64,000 nt of DNA from Sporomusa malonica. Lineage in GTDB: Bacteria > Bacillota > Negativicutes > Sporomusales > Sporomusaceae. Positions 9,223-17,184 of this stretch are shown here, piece by piece. The stretch is from the NCBI RefSeq assembly GCF_041428715.1, contig NZ_CP155572.1. One strand, given 5' to 3'. Below the pieces are notes generated by a model that saw nothing but the letters and a program-made list of their open reading frames with translations, was not told where the DNA came from and searched no databases. Position 1 is the first letter of the stretch; every line of letters starts with the position of its first letter. Both the position numbers and the translations under genes were made by a program.

Positions 9223-9615
9223 ATGAATGAAGTTTTTAATTTTCTTCAAGACTGTGGAATATTCTTCGTTTCCACAGTTGATGGCAACCAGCCAAGAGTT
9301 CGTCCATTCAGCTTCGCAATGGAGCATGAAGGCAAGCTCTGCTTTGCCACAAGCAACCAAAAACCGTTTTATGCACAACTAATGGCAAATCCGAATATTG
9401 AAATTTGTGCGTCAAAAAATGGAAGGTGGTTGCGCCTAAGCGGCAAAGCTGTATTCTGCACTACAAAAGAAGCTAAAGCCCAGGCACTAGATGCACTGCC
9501 AATGCTAAAACAGATGTACTCTGTGGAAGATGAGATTTTTGAAATTTTCTATCTTGAGAATGCCATTGCGAATTTTTGTTCAATGACTGGTGAAAGCAAG
9601 ACTGTTAACCTTTAA
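9223..9615 (+). CDS. pyridoxamine 5'-phosphate oxidase-like FMN-binding protein
   Basis: A 130-residue split-barrel flavin-binding protein of the small PPOX-like/NimA-like group. Seen are FFVSTVDGNQPRVRPFSFA near residues 14-32 and the central KLCFATSNQKPFYAQLMANPNIEICA, both typical of the fold. True PNPOx enzymes are longer and have a PLP-site tail that is missing here. Proteins of this type reduce or sequester quinones, nitro compounds or flavins. The ATG follows GGAGG by seven bases. It is divergently paired with an HxlR regulator, a common arrangement for electrophile- or redox-responsive genes. Confidence 0.82.
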   Translation: MNEVFNFLQDCGIFFVSTVDGNQPRVRPFSFAMEHEGKLCFATSNQKPFYAQLMANPNIEICASKNGRWLRLSGKAVFCTTKEAKAQALDALPMLKQMYSVEDEIFEIFYLENAIANFCSMTGESKTVNL

Positions 9616-9655
9616 TTTTAAAACAATTTCTATTGTCAAATAAACTCTCATAAAA

Positions 9656-9693
9656 AAAGAATCAACAGCCCGCTCTTGGGTTGTTGATTCTTT
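9656..9693. terminator. bidirectional terminator between 9223 gene and ndk
   Basis: A 16-bp stem (AAAGAATCAACAGCCC) with a six-base loop and one G-T pair. It is preceded by an A-run and followed by T-rich sequence, so it can serve the convergent genes on both sides. Confidence 0.85.
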
Positions 9694-9754
9694 AACTATT
9701 TCCATCACTTTCCGCCGATAGATATGATATGATTAAAACCATTATATGTATATA

Positions 9755-10180
9755 TTATCCATAAACTTCCCCTACAGTAAAATAAATCGCAATTTCCCGC
9801 TTAGCACTTACAACACTATCTGAACCATGCACAATATTATTATCCATAGTCGTAGCATAGTCACCGCGTATCGTGCCTGGCTGAGCCTCGGCTGGATTCG
9901 TAGCCCCCATCATTTTCCGCACTATGCTGACCGCATGCGGTCCGGTAACCACAATTGCCATAACCGGTCCTGAAGTAATAAATTCAAGCAAAGCCGGATA
10001 AAAAGGTTTATCCTGATGTTCCTCATAATGCTTAGCAGCGACATCCCGAGTCAGCCGCACTAGCTTGAGCGCAGAAATGTCAAGTCCGCGCCGTTCAAAA
10101 CGGCTAATGATCTCACCACATAACTTCCTCTTAACTGCGTCCGGTTTCAACAATACAAGCGTACTTTCTATGGTATTCAT
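9755..10180 (-). CDS. ndk: nucleoside diphosphate kinase
   Basis: A 141-residue NDK that moves the gamma-phosphate between nucleoside di- and triphosphates through a phosphohistidine. H118 lies in the signature NIVHGSDS; the N-terminal TLVLLKPDAVKR and the GTIRGDY loop are also present. Length is standard. The ribosome site is GGAGG, ten bases upstream. It follows the small protein at 10226 and fhs in the same direction with gaps of 45 and 90 bases, so it may be part of the fhs transcription unit. That location inside a C1-metabolism cluster is unusual for a housekeeping kinase. Confidence 0.95.
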   Translation of the reverse strand: MNTIESTLVLLKPDAVKRKLCGEIISRFERRGLDISALKLVRLTRDVAAKHYEEHQDKPFYPALLEFITSGPVMAIVVTGPHAVSIVRKMMGATNPAEAQPGTIRGDYATTMDNNIVHGSDSVVSAKREIAIYFTVGEVYG

Positions 10181-10225
10181 ATATTTATATTACCTCCAGA
10201 TCTAAAAGTATTAATCGCGTCAATC

Positions 10226-10438
10226 CTACGATTTTCTCATTGTAGGTACTTCATATTCAGATAGTGAGCATATTTCTCTTGCGATTGCAGCCATCTGCCT
10301 AATAATCTGAGCTATTTCGCGATGCTCCTTTCCAGAATCGCACATTATCTTGCAAGCCTTTTGGAAGCTTTCCGCAAGCAGTTGCAAATCATTGTCAGTA
10401 TCCTGTTGGACACGCGAAGCATCACTTTGCATTTTCAT
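10226..10438 (-). CDS. small conserved protein of the methyltransferase island, copy 2
   Basis: A 70-residue protein (68 if the second ATG at 10432, better spaced from AGAGGTGA, is used). Its C-terminal half (EIAQIIRQMA..AREICSLSEYEVP) matches the protein at 435-695. The conserved elements are a helix rich in Ile/Ala, a Cys in EIC, and the EVP tail. No signal peptide, membrane segment or known domain is visible. It lies between fhs and ndk. Two copies next to C1 genes suggest a shared role there, but no function can be assigned. Confidence 0.62.
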   Translation of the reverse strand: MKMQSDASRVQQDTDNDLQLLAESFQKACKIMCDSGKEHREIAQIIRQMAAIAREICSLSEYEVPTMRKS

Positions 10439-10528
10439 TCACCTCTATTGATATGCTAAAACGAGGAAAGCCATCAGATATATATGCCGACAGCTTTCCT
10501 TGTTTTTAATAATTATATTCTTCGTGGA

Positions 10529-12196
10529 CTAGAATAATCCAACAATCTTACCGCTATTATCGATATCCATTTTAACCGCGGAGGGTTCCTTAGGCAGTCC
10601 GGGCATGGTCATAATTTCGCCGGTAATGGCTACTAAAAAGCCGGCACCAGCAGCAACCCTTACCTCGCGGACGGTAACTTTAAATCCGGTTGGACGCCCC
10701 ATCTTAGTCATGTCATCACTTAGAGAGTATTGGGTCTTGGCCATGCAAATCGGGGTTTTATCAAAACCCATGGTGGTAAGTTCTTGGATAGTTTTTTCTG
10801 CGGCACTTGTGTAGTTAACGCCGTCAGCACCGTAGATTTTAGTGGCAATAGCTGCAATTTTATCTTTTATCGGAGCTTTTTCATCATAAGCGAAGGTAAA
10901 GTTATTAGGCTTCTCACAAGCAGCCAGCACTTTTTCCGCCAGCACCTGCCCACCAAGGCTGCCTTTAGCCCATACCTCAGATAATGCTACTTCAGCGCCC
11001 ATTGCATTACATTTTTCTTCTACAAAGTTCAACTCGTTGGCAGTATCTGTTGGGAAAGCGTTGATAGCTACTACAGCTGGCAGGCCAAATTGCTGAATGT
11101 TTTCAATATGCTTAGTAAGATTTGCAAGACCTTTCTCCAACGCTGCCATGTTCTCACCGGCTAATTCGTTCTTGGGAACGCCACCATGCATCTTGAGTGC
11201 ACGAACTGTAGCTACGATAACGACTGCACTGGGTTGGAAGCCGGCAAAACGGCACTTGATATCAATGAATTTTTCTGCACCCAAGTCTGCGCCAAACCCT
11301 GCCTCTGTGACACAGTAATCAGCTAGTTTGAGGGCATACTTAGTCGCCGATACACTATTGCAGCCATGAGCAATATTAGCAAACGGACCGCCATGAACGA
11401 AGGCAGGCGTATTTTCCAGTGTTTGCACAAGATTGGGTTTAATAGCATCTTTAAATAGAAGCGTTAAAGCACCGGTAACTTTTAGATCATTAGGAGTAAC
11501 AGGTTTCCCGTCATGCGTATAAGCAATAATAATCCGGCCAATGCGCTCTTTCATATCGTCAAGGTCTTTAGCCAAACAAAGAATGGCCATCATTTCAGAG
11601 GCAACAGTTATATCAAACCCGCTTTCCCGCGGCACGCCATTGGCTTTGCCGCCAAGTCCACAAACGATAAACCGCAGTGCGCGTTCATTAAGGTCAAGTA
11701 CGCGACGCCAGGTAATGCGGCGGGGGTCTATACCGAGTGCATTGCCATGATGAAGGTGATTATCGAGAATGGCCGCTAATAAATTATGCGCAGTAGTAAT
11801 TGCATGAAAATCGCCGGTAAAGTGAAGATTGATATCTTCCATCGGTACTACCTGAGAATAACCGCCACCTGCGGCACCGCCCTTGACACCAAAACAGGGT
11901 CCCAATGATGGTTCACGGAGAGCAATTACTACTTTCTTGCCTTTTCTTCGGAGTGAATCACCCAAGCCTACAGTAGTGGTTGTTTTGCCCTCACCAGCGG
12001 GAGTAGGATTAATAGCCGAGACCAGAATTAGCTTGCCGTTAGGTCTGTCTTTAATCCGCTCCCAGGTTTTTAGAGAAACTTTAGCTTTGTAATTTCCGTA
12101 GAGTTCTAATTCTTCGGCAGGAATTTCTAATTCTTTAGCCACTTCTACAATAGCATTCATTTTGGCTTCTTGTGCAATTTCAACGTCACTTTTCAC
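10529..12196 (-). CDS. fhs: formate-tetrahydrofolate ligase (formyl-THF synthetase)
   Basis: A 555-residue ATP-dependent ligase that makes 10-formyl-THF from formate, the first folate step of the methyl branch of the Wood-Ljungdahl pathway. The ATP loop NPTPAGEGKTTTTVGLGD is near residue 64, followed by REPSLGPCFGVKGGAAGGGY and the C-terminal MTMPGLPK signature. Length matches known FTHFS (555-560). The start is a GTG behind AGGGGGA. In this setting the enzyme can also run in reverse, oxidising methyl groups from O-demethylation to formate with ATP gain. It sits upstream of the 10226 small protein and ndk. Confidence 0.97.
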   Translation of the reverse strand: MKSDVEIAQEAKMNAIVEVAKELEIPAEELELYGNYKAKVSLKTWERIKDRPNGKLILVSAINPTPAGEGKTTTTVGLGDSLRRKGKKVVIALREPSLGPCFGVKGGAAGGGYSQVVPMEDINLHFTGDFHAITTAHNLLAAILDNHLHHGNALGIDPRRITWRRVLDLNERALRFIVCGLGGKANGVPRESGFDITVASEMMAILCLAKDLDDMKERIGRIIIAYTHDGKPVTPNDLKVTGALTLLFKDAIKPNLVQTLENTPAFVHGGPFANIAHGCNSVSATKYALKLADYCVTEAGFGADLGAEKFIDIKCRFAGFQPSAVVIVATVRALKMHGGVPKNELAGENMAALEKGLANLTKHIENIQQFGLPAVVAINAFPTDTANELNFVEEKCNAMGAEVALSEVWAKGSLGGQVLAEKVLAACEKPNNFTFAYDEKAPIKDKIAAIATKIYGADGVNYTSAAEKTIQELTTMGFDKTPICMAKTQYSLSDDMTKMGRPTGFKVTVREVRVAAGAGFLVAITGEIMTMPGLPKEPSAVKMDIDNSGKIVGLF

Positions 12197-12239
12197 AAAT
12201 AAGTCCCCCTAATATGCGTAATTAAATTTCGGTTAATTC

Positions 12240-12407
12240 TTAGGCATCTGCCGCTTGAGCCACCTCTGTATTTGAGCCGTGAACTCCGCATATCGGGCAT
12301 ATCCAAGTTTGCACTCTTAACAGCACTTCCTTGTCTTCAAAACAATACTTAACCGTACTATATTTTGATGTCTTCTCCTCATGCTCACACCACAAAGACA
12401 GATTCAT
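12240..12407 (-). CDS. small zinc-ribbon-like protein
   Basis: A 55-residue peptide from the ATG at 12407, which follows AAAGGAGG by seven bases; an upstream in-frame start at 12452 lacks such a site. It contains WCEHEEKT near the N-terminus and a CPICG motif near residue 40, so Cys6-x-His8 and the CxxC pair could bind one zinc. I do not recognise the family. It lies 43 bases upstream of fhs on the same strand, suggesting co-transcription. Function unknown. Confidence 0.55.
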   Translation of the reverse strand: MNLSLWCEHEEKTSKYSTVKYCFEDKEVLLRVQTWICPICGVHGSNTEVAQAADA

Positions 12408-12554
12408 ATTGGGGCCTCCTTTATACTTTATTAAAATACTTGCAACGCTCAATTTATTTAATCAAGCACTGCTGTTGTTTCTATCTTATCGTATTAGCCG
12501 TTAAATACGCATAAAATTCATAACTTTTAGTATTACAAAAACATTAAAAAAAAG

Positions 12555-12584
12555 AAAAACACGCCCATCACAGGTGGTGTTTTT
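12555..12584 (-). terminator. terminator at the end of the response-regulator gene
   Basis: Stem AAAAACAC/GTGTTTTT with two inner C-G pairs, followed on the minus strand by a long T-run. It overlaps the stop codon of the response regulator (12568-12570). Confidence 0.75.
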
Positions 12585-13284
12585 CGGACTCATTATTGGC
12601 AATCATATATCCTACGCCAGGGTATGTTACAATAAAACCGCCATCGAGGTCTGCATTCTTGATCTTGTGGCGTATTCGGGCTATAGCTACCCGTAAATAT
12701 TCTACTTCATCGCGATACTCGCTGCCCCACACATCGCTAAGGAGTTGTTCATGAGTCAACACCTTGCCTGCATTAGCCATTAATAATGAAAATAAGTTAT
12801 ACTCTGTTTCCGTAAGCCTCAGTTCCCTATTTCCTATCCAGGCTCGCCGTTGAGCCAAATTAATAGTAACCTCGCCGTTCTTTATTTCGCTTGTCATATA
12901 GTTACTGACAACCCTATTGTCAGAGCGCCGCAGAACAGCCTTAACTCTAGCAAAAAGTTCATCGAGCGAGAATGGTTTTGTAAGATAATCATCAGCGCCC
13001 ATGTTAAGCCCCTGTACTTTATCATTTGCATTACCGCGCGCAGTCAGGATAATCACCGGCACATTGGAAAAGGTTCGCAGCCGTTTTAAGAGTGCAAGGC
13101 CATCCAACCCAGGCATCATGAGATCTAATAAAATGAGCTCCGGGGCTAGTATGTCAAATTTGTCCAATGCGTCTGAGCCATTTTGAAATATGTGTGGTTC
13201 ATAGCCTAATGACTTGAGGTTAGCTGATATGAACCGCAAGATTTTTGGCTCATCATCAATGATGAATATTCTACTTTTTTTCAT
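12568..13284 (-). CDS. OmpR/PhoB-family response regulator
   Basis: A 238-residue regulator from the ATG at 13284; an upstream in-frame start at 13383 lies inside the kinase gene and adds unrelated residues. The receiver domain (residues 1-120) has the acidic pair D10-D11, phospho-acceptor D54 in LLLDLMMPG and the lysine in YLTKPFSLDE. The DNA-binding winged helix covers about residues 135-230 (LTETEYNLFSLLMANAGKVLTHEQLLSDVWG), like KdpE/PhoB. It overlaps the 3' end of the sensor kinase gene by 14 bases, showing translational coupling. No target is visible; kdp transport genes are absent, so a KdpE label is not justified. Confidence 0.9.
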   Translation of the reverse strand: MKKSRIFIIDDEPKILRFISANLKSLGYEPHIFQNGSDALDKFDILAPELILLDLMMPGLDGLALLKRLRTFSNVPVIILTARGNANDKVQGLNMGADDYLTKPFSLDELFARVKAVLRRSDNRVVSNYMTSEIKNGEVTINLAQRRAWIGNRELRLTETEYNLFSLLMANAGKVLTHEQLLSDVWGSEYRDEVEYLRVAIARIRHKIKNADLDGGFIVTYPGVGYMIANNESEKHHL

Positions 13285-15157
13285 ATTTACCACCATTACC
13301 TCTGTATTTAGGTATTGAAACGGTAAAGATACTACCGGTTCCTTCACAGCTTTCGACGCTAATGCTGCCGCTATGAGCATCAATAATCCCCTTGCAGATA
13401 GCTAAACCTAAGCCAGTACCGCCGCTGGGCCGTTCACGACCGGTGTCAACACAATAAAAACGATCAAACACTTTACCCAAGTGCGTTTCGTTGATACCAA
13501 TTCCATTGTCTGCTACACTGATATGGATATATTTGTCATCACTGGTGGCCGAAATTTTAATATGGGGGCTACGCTCATTATAACGGATGGCATTAGTAAG
13601 GAGATTCGATAGAACCTGGCCCAAGCGAACCCTGTCGCCATAGATAAACGGCAAGCTTTCGGCTACTGTTGATTCAATCTTCGCGCCACTGGCGAAGTGT
13701 TTGGGCAACTTCCTGATTGCATTGTCAACAACAGTGCTTGGCCGTACCGGTTCCCGGTCCAAACTAATAGCTTTGGCGTCAATTCTGGAGATATCCAGCC
13801 AATCGTTAACAAGTTCCTGAATACGATCAATATCCTCATGGATTCCTGTTAACATTTCCCGTTTAAACTCCTCATCCCACTCAGCATCGACACGCAGTAT
13901 TGTTTCAACACTGCCTTTTATACTTGTTATCGGTGTTTTAAATTCATGGGAAACCATGGAAATTAAATCACTCTTAAGCTTATCAACTTCGTACTCCTTG
14001 GTAATGTCCCGCCAAACAAGACCTTTGCCAATGGTATGGTGCTCATCACCGGTAACAGGAAAAGCTGAAAGCATGATGTGCTGTTGAGTATCGCCATAGT
14101 TAATTTTAAACCTGTAGATACCATATTCCTGCCTCGCCTGTTTAATAATTTGCCGGTCAGAATCAGATAGCCGGCCTGATATAACATCAAATATATGTTC
14201 TTCTGACAAACCACGCATTTTATCACGGGGAGTATCAAGCAGCTTGGCCATACGGCCATTCGCGTACACTACCTCCCGTTTTTTATCAATCAAAGTGATT
14301 GCATCATACATGCTCTCAAGGACGGCTTTTAGAACAGCATGATTTTGCTGAAGTGTTTGTGACAACATTTCCTGTTGAATAATAATCCCGGCAGAATGGG
14401 ACAGCGTTTGCAAGAACTGACGGTCAGCTTCGCTTAGCGGGGAATTAGACACGACCAAGTGTCCGAAAGTAGTATTACCTGCACGAATGGCCTGAACATA
14501 GTATCTGTATGCATTCTTATGCTTGGCTCTATCACGATCATCGCTGCCACTCACAGCCTCCTCATAAGCTGCCTCCTCATAAGATCCCAGCAAAGAAAAC
14601 ACCGGTTTAGTTAGATACAATTTCACAGCAACACCTGATACCTCAAAAAACTGCCTAAGACACTCTCTAATAATATTCGCACCCCCGGGGTAAGGGGTAG
14701 TTGGGGTGATTAACTGATTCAAGATAGCAAGCTCTTGGTTCGTTCGTGATAAGCTCTCGGTTCGTTCTTCCACCCGTTGTTCCAACTCAGCATTTAGCTT
14801 GAGCAGCGCTTGTTGACTATCCTTGATTTTCTTTGCCATGATAAAAAAATGCTCGGCCATAAAATGAAACTCTCGAGGAGCAAATCGCGGAAAACTGACT
14901 GTTTTTACCTCATTACCTTTACTAATTACTTCCTGAATATATTCCAAAAGTATTTTTATTGTGATATTTATACGTTTTGCCGGAAAATAGCCTAATAAAA
15001 GGGTAAATACCAACGTAATAACAACACTCAAAGTGACAGACTGCAGAGAGAATTCAGGTGACTGCAGTATTAGCAACGTACTAAGAAAAACTACTGGGAT
15101 TATAGGTATAACTGCGAAAGCAATCCATAGATGCGCTTTTATCGATAAGTTTTTCAT
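13271..15157 (-). CDS. sensor histidine kinase
   Basis: A 628-residue membrane kinase. Two transmembrane helices (about residues 9-31 and 39-58) are joined by a very short extracytoplasmic loop, so the signal is probably read in the membrane or cytoplasm. A coiled coil (105-145), a GAF-like region (150-265) and a PAS domain (about 270-390) follow. The HisKA domain has phospho-acceptor H404 in MVSHEFKTPITS, and the ATPase domain shows NAIRYN, DNGIG and GGTGLGLAICKGI boxes. It is the partner of the overlapping response regulator. No clear ribosome site precedes the ATG, so the start is less certain than the rest. Confidence 0.9.
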   Translation of the reverse strand: MKNLSIKAHLWIAFAVIPIIPVVFLSTLLILQSPEFSLQSVTLSVVITLVFTLLLGYFPAKRINITIKILLEYIQEVISKGNEVKTVSFPRFAPREFHFMAEHFFIMAKKIKDSQQALLKLNAELEQRVEERTESLSRTNQELAILNQLITPTTPYPGGANIIRECLRQFFEVSGVAVKLYLTKPVFSLLGSYEEAAYEEAVSGSDDRDRAKHKNAYRYYVQAIRAGNTTFGHLVVSNSPLSEADRQFLQTLSHSAGIIIQQEMLSQTLQQNHAVLKAVLESMYDAITLIDKKREVVYANGRMAKLLDTPRDKMRGLSEEHIFDVISGRLSDSDRQIIKQARQEYGIYRFKINYGDTQQHIMLSAFPVTGDEHHTIGKGLVWRDITKEYEVDKLKSDLISMVSHEFKTPITSIKGSVETILRVDAEWDEEFKREMLTGIHEDIDRIQELVNDWLDISRIDAKAISLDREPVRPSTVVDNAIRKLPKHFASGAKIESTVAESLPFIYGDRVRLGQVLSNLLTNAIRYNERSPHIKISATSDDKYIHISVADNGIGINETHLGKVFDRFYCVDTGRERPSGGTGLGLAICKGIIDAHSGSISVESCEGTGSIFTVSIPKYRGNGGKYEKK

Positions 15158-15345
15158 GATAATAATGTCTCACTTATCAACGTGGTGTTTAACAGAACAA
15201 CAAACATTGTAACGAACTCCGGCATCGCTTTCCCTCCTTGAAAAATAACATATCTAGTTCATTCTCGCCAAATTTACGATATCCTGTAACTTTCCCAAAA
15301 TAATAAAATCACAAATAACATGTGAATAATATTGTCATGTAAATG

Positions 15346-15383
15346 CAAACTCCTGCAAGCTGGTTTAACCCTGCAGGAGTTTG
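15346..15383. terminator. hairpin, probable terminator after DUF1638 gene 1
   Basis: Perfect 12-bp stem CAAACTCCTGCA with a 14-base loop. The flanking T-tracts are weak on both strands, so it may be a bidirectional or inefficient terminator. Confidence 0.6.
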
Positions 15384-15420
15384 GTTATTTCATAGCCGTT
15401 TTTATCAGCACTAGGTCCAT

Positions 15421-16095
15421 TTAGTTTTTGCCAAACAGACGCTCCATGGCGATGGCTTCACCTGAATCTATTATGATAAAATCATTGTCCCAGGGACCAG
15501 TCAGAAATTTTTTAAGATAATCTAAGGTTCCAGGAATGACTTCACATTTTAAATTCAAAAAATCGGCATGCACCTGTGCTTTTTGCATCAGTTCATCAAG
15601 GGGGAATTCTCCTGTATCTATTAACCCTACTCTTTTATAATGTTTAAAAGTAGTCCGCAATATCTTATCAGCCTTTTCCTTACCATACCGCTTGATTGTT
15701 CGCTCATATTCTTCAAATACAGTTCGCTCCATTTGTTCCCAGCTTGCCAGCCAACCACTGGAAAAAAAGTATGTGGGCATTGTTCTTTGAACTTCTGTCC
15801 GTTTTTGCTGCGAACCAAGCAGCATAGTTATACAGTCATCTGCGCGAGGAACAACCAGTCTAAACCCTTCTGGCTTAAGTCCTAAAATGGCGTTGCCGCA
15901 ATATCCCATTACCAACAGAACCTGTTCAACATTGCTTGTCCGATTCAGAGCCTCCTGGAGAACAAACCTTAGCTTATCTGGTTCATTATGTAGAGCCGAT
16001 TCAAGATACATCACTGGAAAATGACACTCAGTCTGTTTAATAACCTTATCAACCTCTGCTTGGATGGTACGACAAGTAATGATTAATGATTTCAT
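15421..16095 (-). CDS. DUF1638 protein, copy 1
   Basis: A 224-residue cytosolic protein of the DUF1638 family, which is often found next to corrinoid methyltransferase genes. The family marks GYCGN and VPRADDC are present near residues 80 and 100; the paired Cys residues (GYCGN, DDC) could bind a metal or cobalt cofactor. The ATG at 16095 follows GGAGGG by ten bases; an in-frame GTG at 16134 has no such site. It is expressed from promoter/operator B1. The paralogue at 58426-59136 sits in an operon with corrinoid protein 2 and the GntR regulator. The biochemical role is not established. Confidence 0.82.
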   Translation of the reverse strand: MKSLIITCRTIQAEVDKVIKQTECHFPVMYLESALHNEPDKLRFVLQEALNRTSNVEQVLLVMGYCGNAILGLKPEGFRLVVPRADDCITMLLGSQQKRTEVQRTMPTYFFSSGWLASWEQMERTVFEEYERTIKRYGKEKADKILRTTFKHYKRVGLIDTGEFPLDELMQKAQVHADFLNLKCEVIPGTLDYLKKFLTGPWDNDFIIIDSGEAIAMERLFGKN

Positions 16096-16265
16096 AGCCC
16101 TTTCGCCCTCCACTATATAGCGATTATTCAGCACTTATCTCTCAAAGACTTAGATATATCCTCTAGCCATAAAAAGCTAGAAATCAAAAATGCAACAAAA
16201 AAAAGCAAGGAAGCGTATTTCTCATTGTTCGGAGTGACATGTGGTGTCTCCTGACAATAGGTATT
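16096..16265. other. leader region of DUF1638 gene 1
   Basis: About 170 bases of transcribed leader between the operator and the start codon. It contains an interrupted inverted repeat at about 16217-16257 (ATTGT..GGAG and CTCC..ACAAT) that could fold in the mRNA. No open frame is convincing. Confidence 0.4.
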
Positions 16266-16312
16266 GTATATACATCTAGATATATTATCATTCATCAATG
16301 TATATGTGTCAA
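16266..16312 (-). promoter_or_regulatory. sigma-A promoter with GntR-type operator, site B1
   Basis: On the minus strand TTGACA (16312-16307), 17 bp, GATAAT (16289-16284). The operator GTATATACATCTAGATATAT (16266-16285) overlaps the -10 box. Here the two 8-bp halves GTATATAC and ATCTAGAT are each perfect palindromes. It drives DUF1638 gene 1. Confidence 0.8.
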
Positions 16313-16421
16313 TATTTTTATACTATTCCTTCAATTTAATTATTTCATCTTCTCGCCTTGTGCTTAGAAGATGCCTATTTTTTTTATATCCAAGTTATTT
16401 CTCATTGTGCATTTTTTTCTA

Positions 16422-16477
16422 TTGACATTCTTCTAAGCATTTATATAGAATATGACTATGTATATAGATGTATATAC
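16422..16477 (+). promoter_or_regulatory. sigma-A promoter with GntR-type operator, site B2
   Basis: TTGACA (16422-16427), 18 bp, TAGAAT (16446-16451), then the operator in inverted orientation (ATGTATATAGATGTATATAC, 16458-16477) at the predicted start site. It drives the orphan ATP-synthase epsilon gene, 128 bases downstream, and is divergent from site B1. Confidence 0.8.
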
Positions 16478-16604
16478 ATGTTGATATTGCGGTTGTTATT
16501 ATTTTGGTATTCATCGTCGCAAATCAGTTCATAAAGATCTTCAGTCATCCTGAACGAACTAGCTGATAAAGACCGATAAACTATAGCTGAAAGAGGGATA
16601 ATCT

Positions 16605-17006
16605 ATGGCTAAAAAGATTCGACTGAATATTTTTACTCCTGATAGAATGGTATATTCCGAAAACGTCAATATGGTGATCGCCAGAGCAACCAATGGTGAC
16701 CTTGGTATCTGTCCTGGTCATGCTCCGTCAATTACCAGTCTCGAAATTTGGTCACTTAGGATTATCAAGGACGAAGGTGAACAGCAGCTATTATTATGTG
16801 GTGGCTTTATGGAAGTACGTCCAAAAAAGATCACTGTATTAGCCAGCTGTGCGGAAACACCTGAGGAAATTGATATCAGGCGCGCCAACGCTGCCAAAGA
16901 ACGAACGGCCTTGAGGTTAAAAGGTGATATTGATGCTCGCAGAGCTGAATTTACACGAAAACGCGCCGCCCTACGTCTCAAAGTTTCTCAATCTAATAAA
17001 CCGTAA
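16605..17006 (+). CDS. atpC: orphan F-type ATP synthase epsilon subunit
   Basis: A 133-residue protein with the complete AtpC fold: an N-terminal beta-sandwich (IRLNIFTPDRMVYSENVNMV, GDLGICPGHAPSIT, GGFMEVRPKKITVLA) and a C-terminal two-helix arm rich in Ala and Arg. In the F1Fo enzyme epsilon transmits rotation and its helical arm inhibits ATP hydrolysis. No other atp gene is near, so this is a stand-alone copy, and it is placed behind a GntR-type operator shared with the methyltransferase genes. It might replace the normal epsilon during growth on methylated substrates and tune ATP synthase at low energy yield. That is inference; the family call is firm. Confidence 0.9.
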   Translation: MAKKIRLNIFTPDRMVYSENVNMVIARATNGDLGICPGHAPSITSLEIWSLRIIKDEGEQQLLLCGGFMEVRPKKITVLASCAETPEEIDIRRANAAKERTALRLKGDIDARRAEFTRKRAALRLKVSQSNKP

Positions 17007-17039
17007 AATATCCGGTGACTACACGTCTCCGGATATTTT
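17005..17039 (+). terminator. terminator after atpC paralogue
   Basis: Perfect 11-bp stem AAAATATCCGG with a 13-base loop, ending in TTTTA; the stem begins at the stop codon. Confidence 0.75.
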
Positions 17040-17098
17040 ACACTAATTACAAACCCGGCCGGGGCCCGCGTCTAGTTTTAGATTTATGGGTCAAAATG

Positions 17099-17140
17099 AA
17101 ACGTTGGATTCTCACTGATGAATGCGAGGATCCAACGTTT
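17099..17140. terminator. terminator after the SLH-less porin gene
   Basis: Stem AAACGTTGGATTCTC paired with GAGGATCCAACGTTT (one mismatch), flanked by a wider AAATGAAACG/CGTTTCATTT repeat. It can act on the minus-strand porin transcript. Confidence 0.7.
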
Positions 17141-17184
17141 TGCGTTTCATTTAACTATTATGCCAAGAACTCTAATTCTAGAAT

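Noticed and set aside
9741..9762. AT-rich TATATGTATATATT as an eighth GntR operator
   Set aside because: It lacks the CATCTA core and has no -35/-10 boxes in register; it lies at the 3' end of ndk.
12568..15157. KdpDE label for the two-component system
   Set aside because: The kinase has only two membrane helices and lacks the KdpD/Usp N-terminal domains, and no kdp genes are present.
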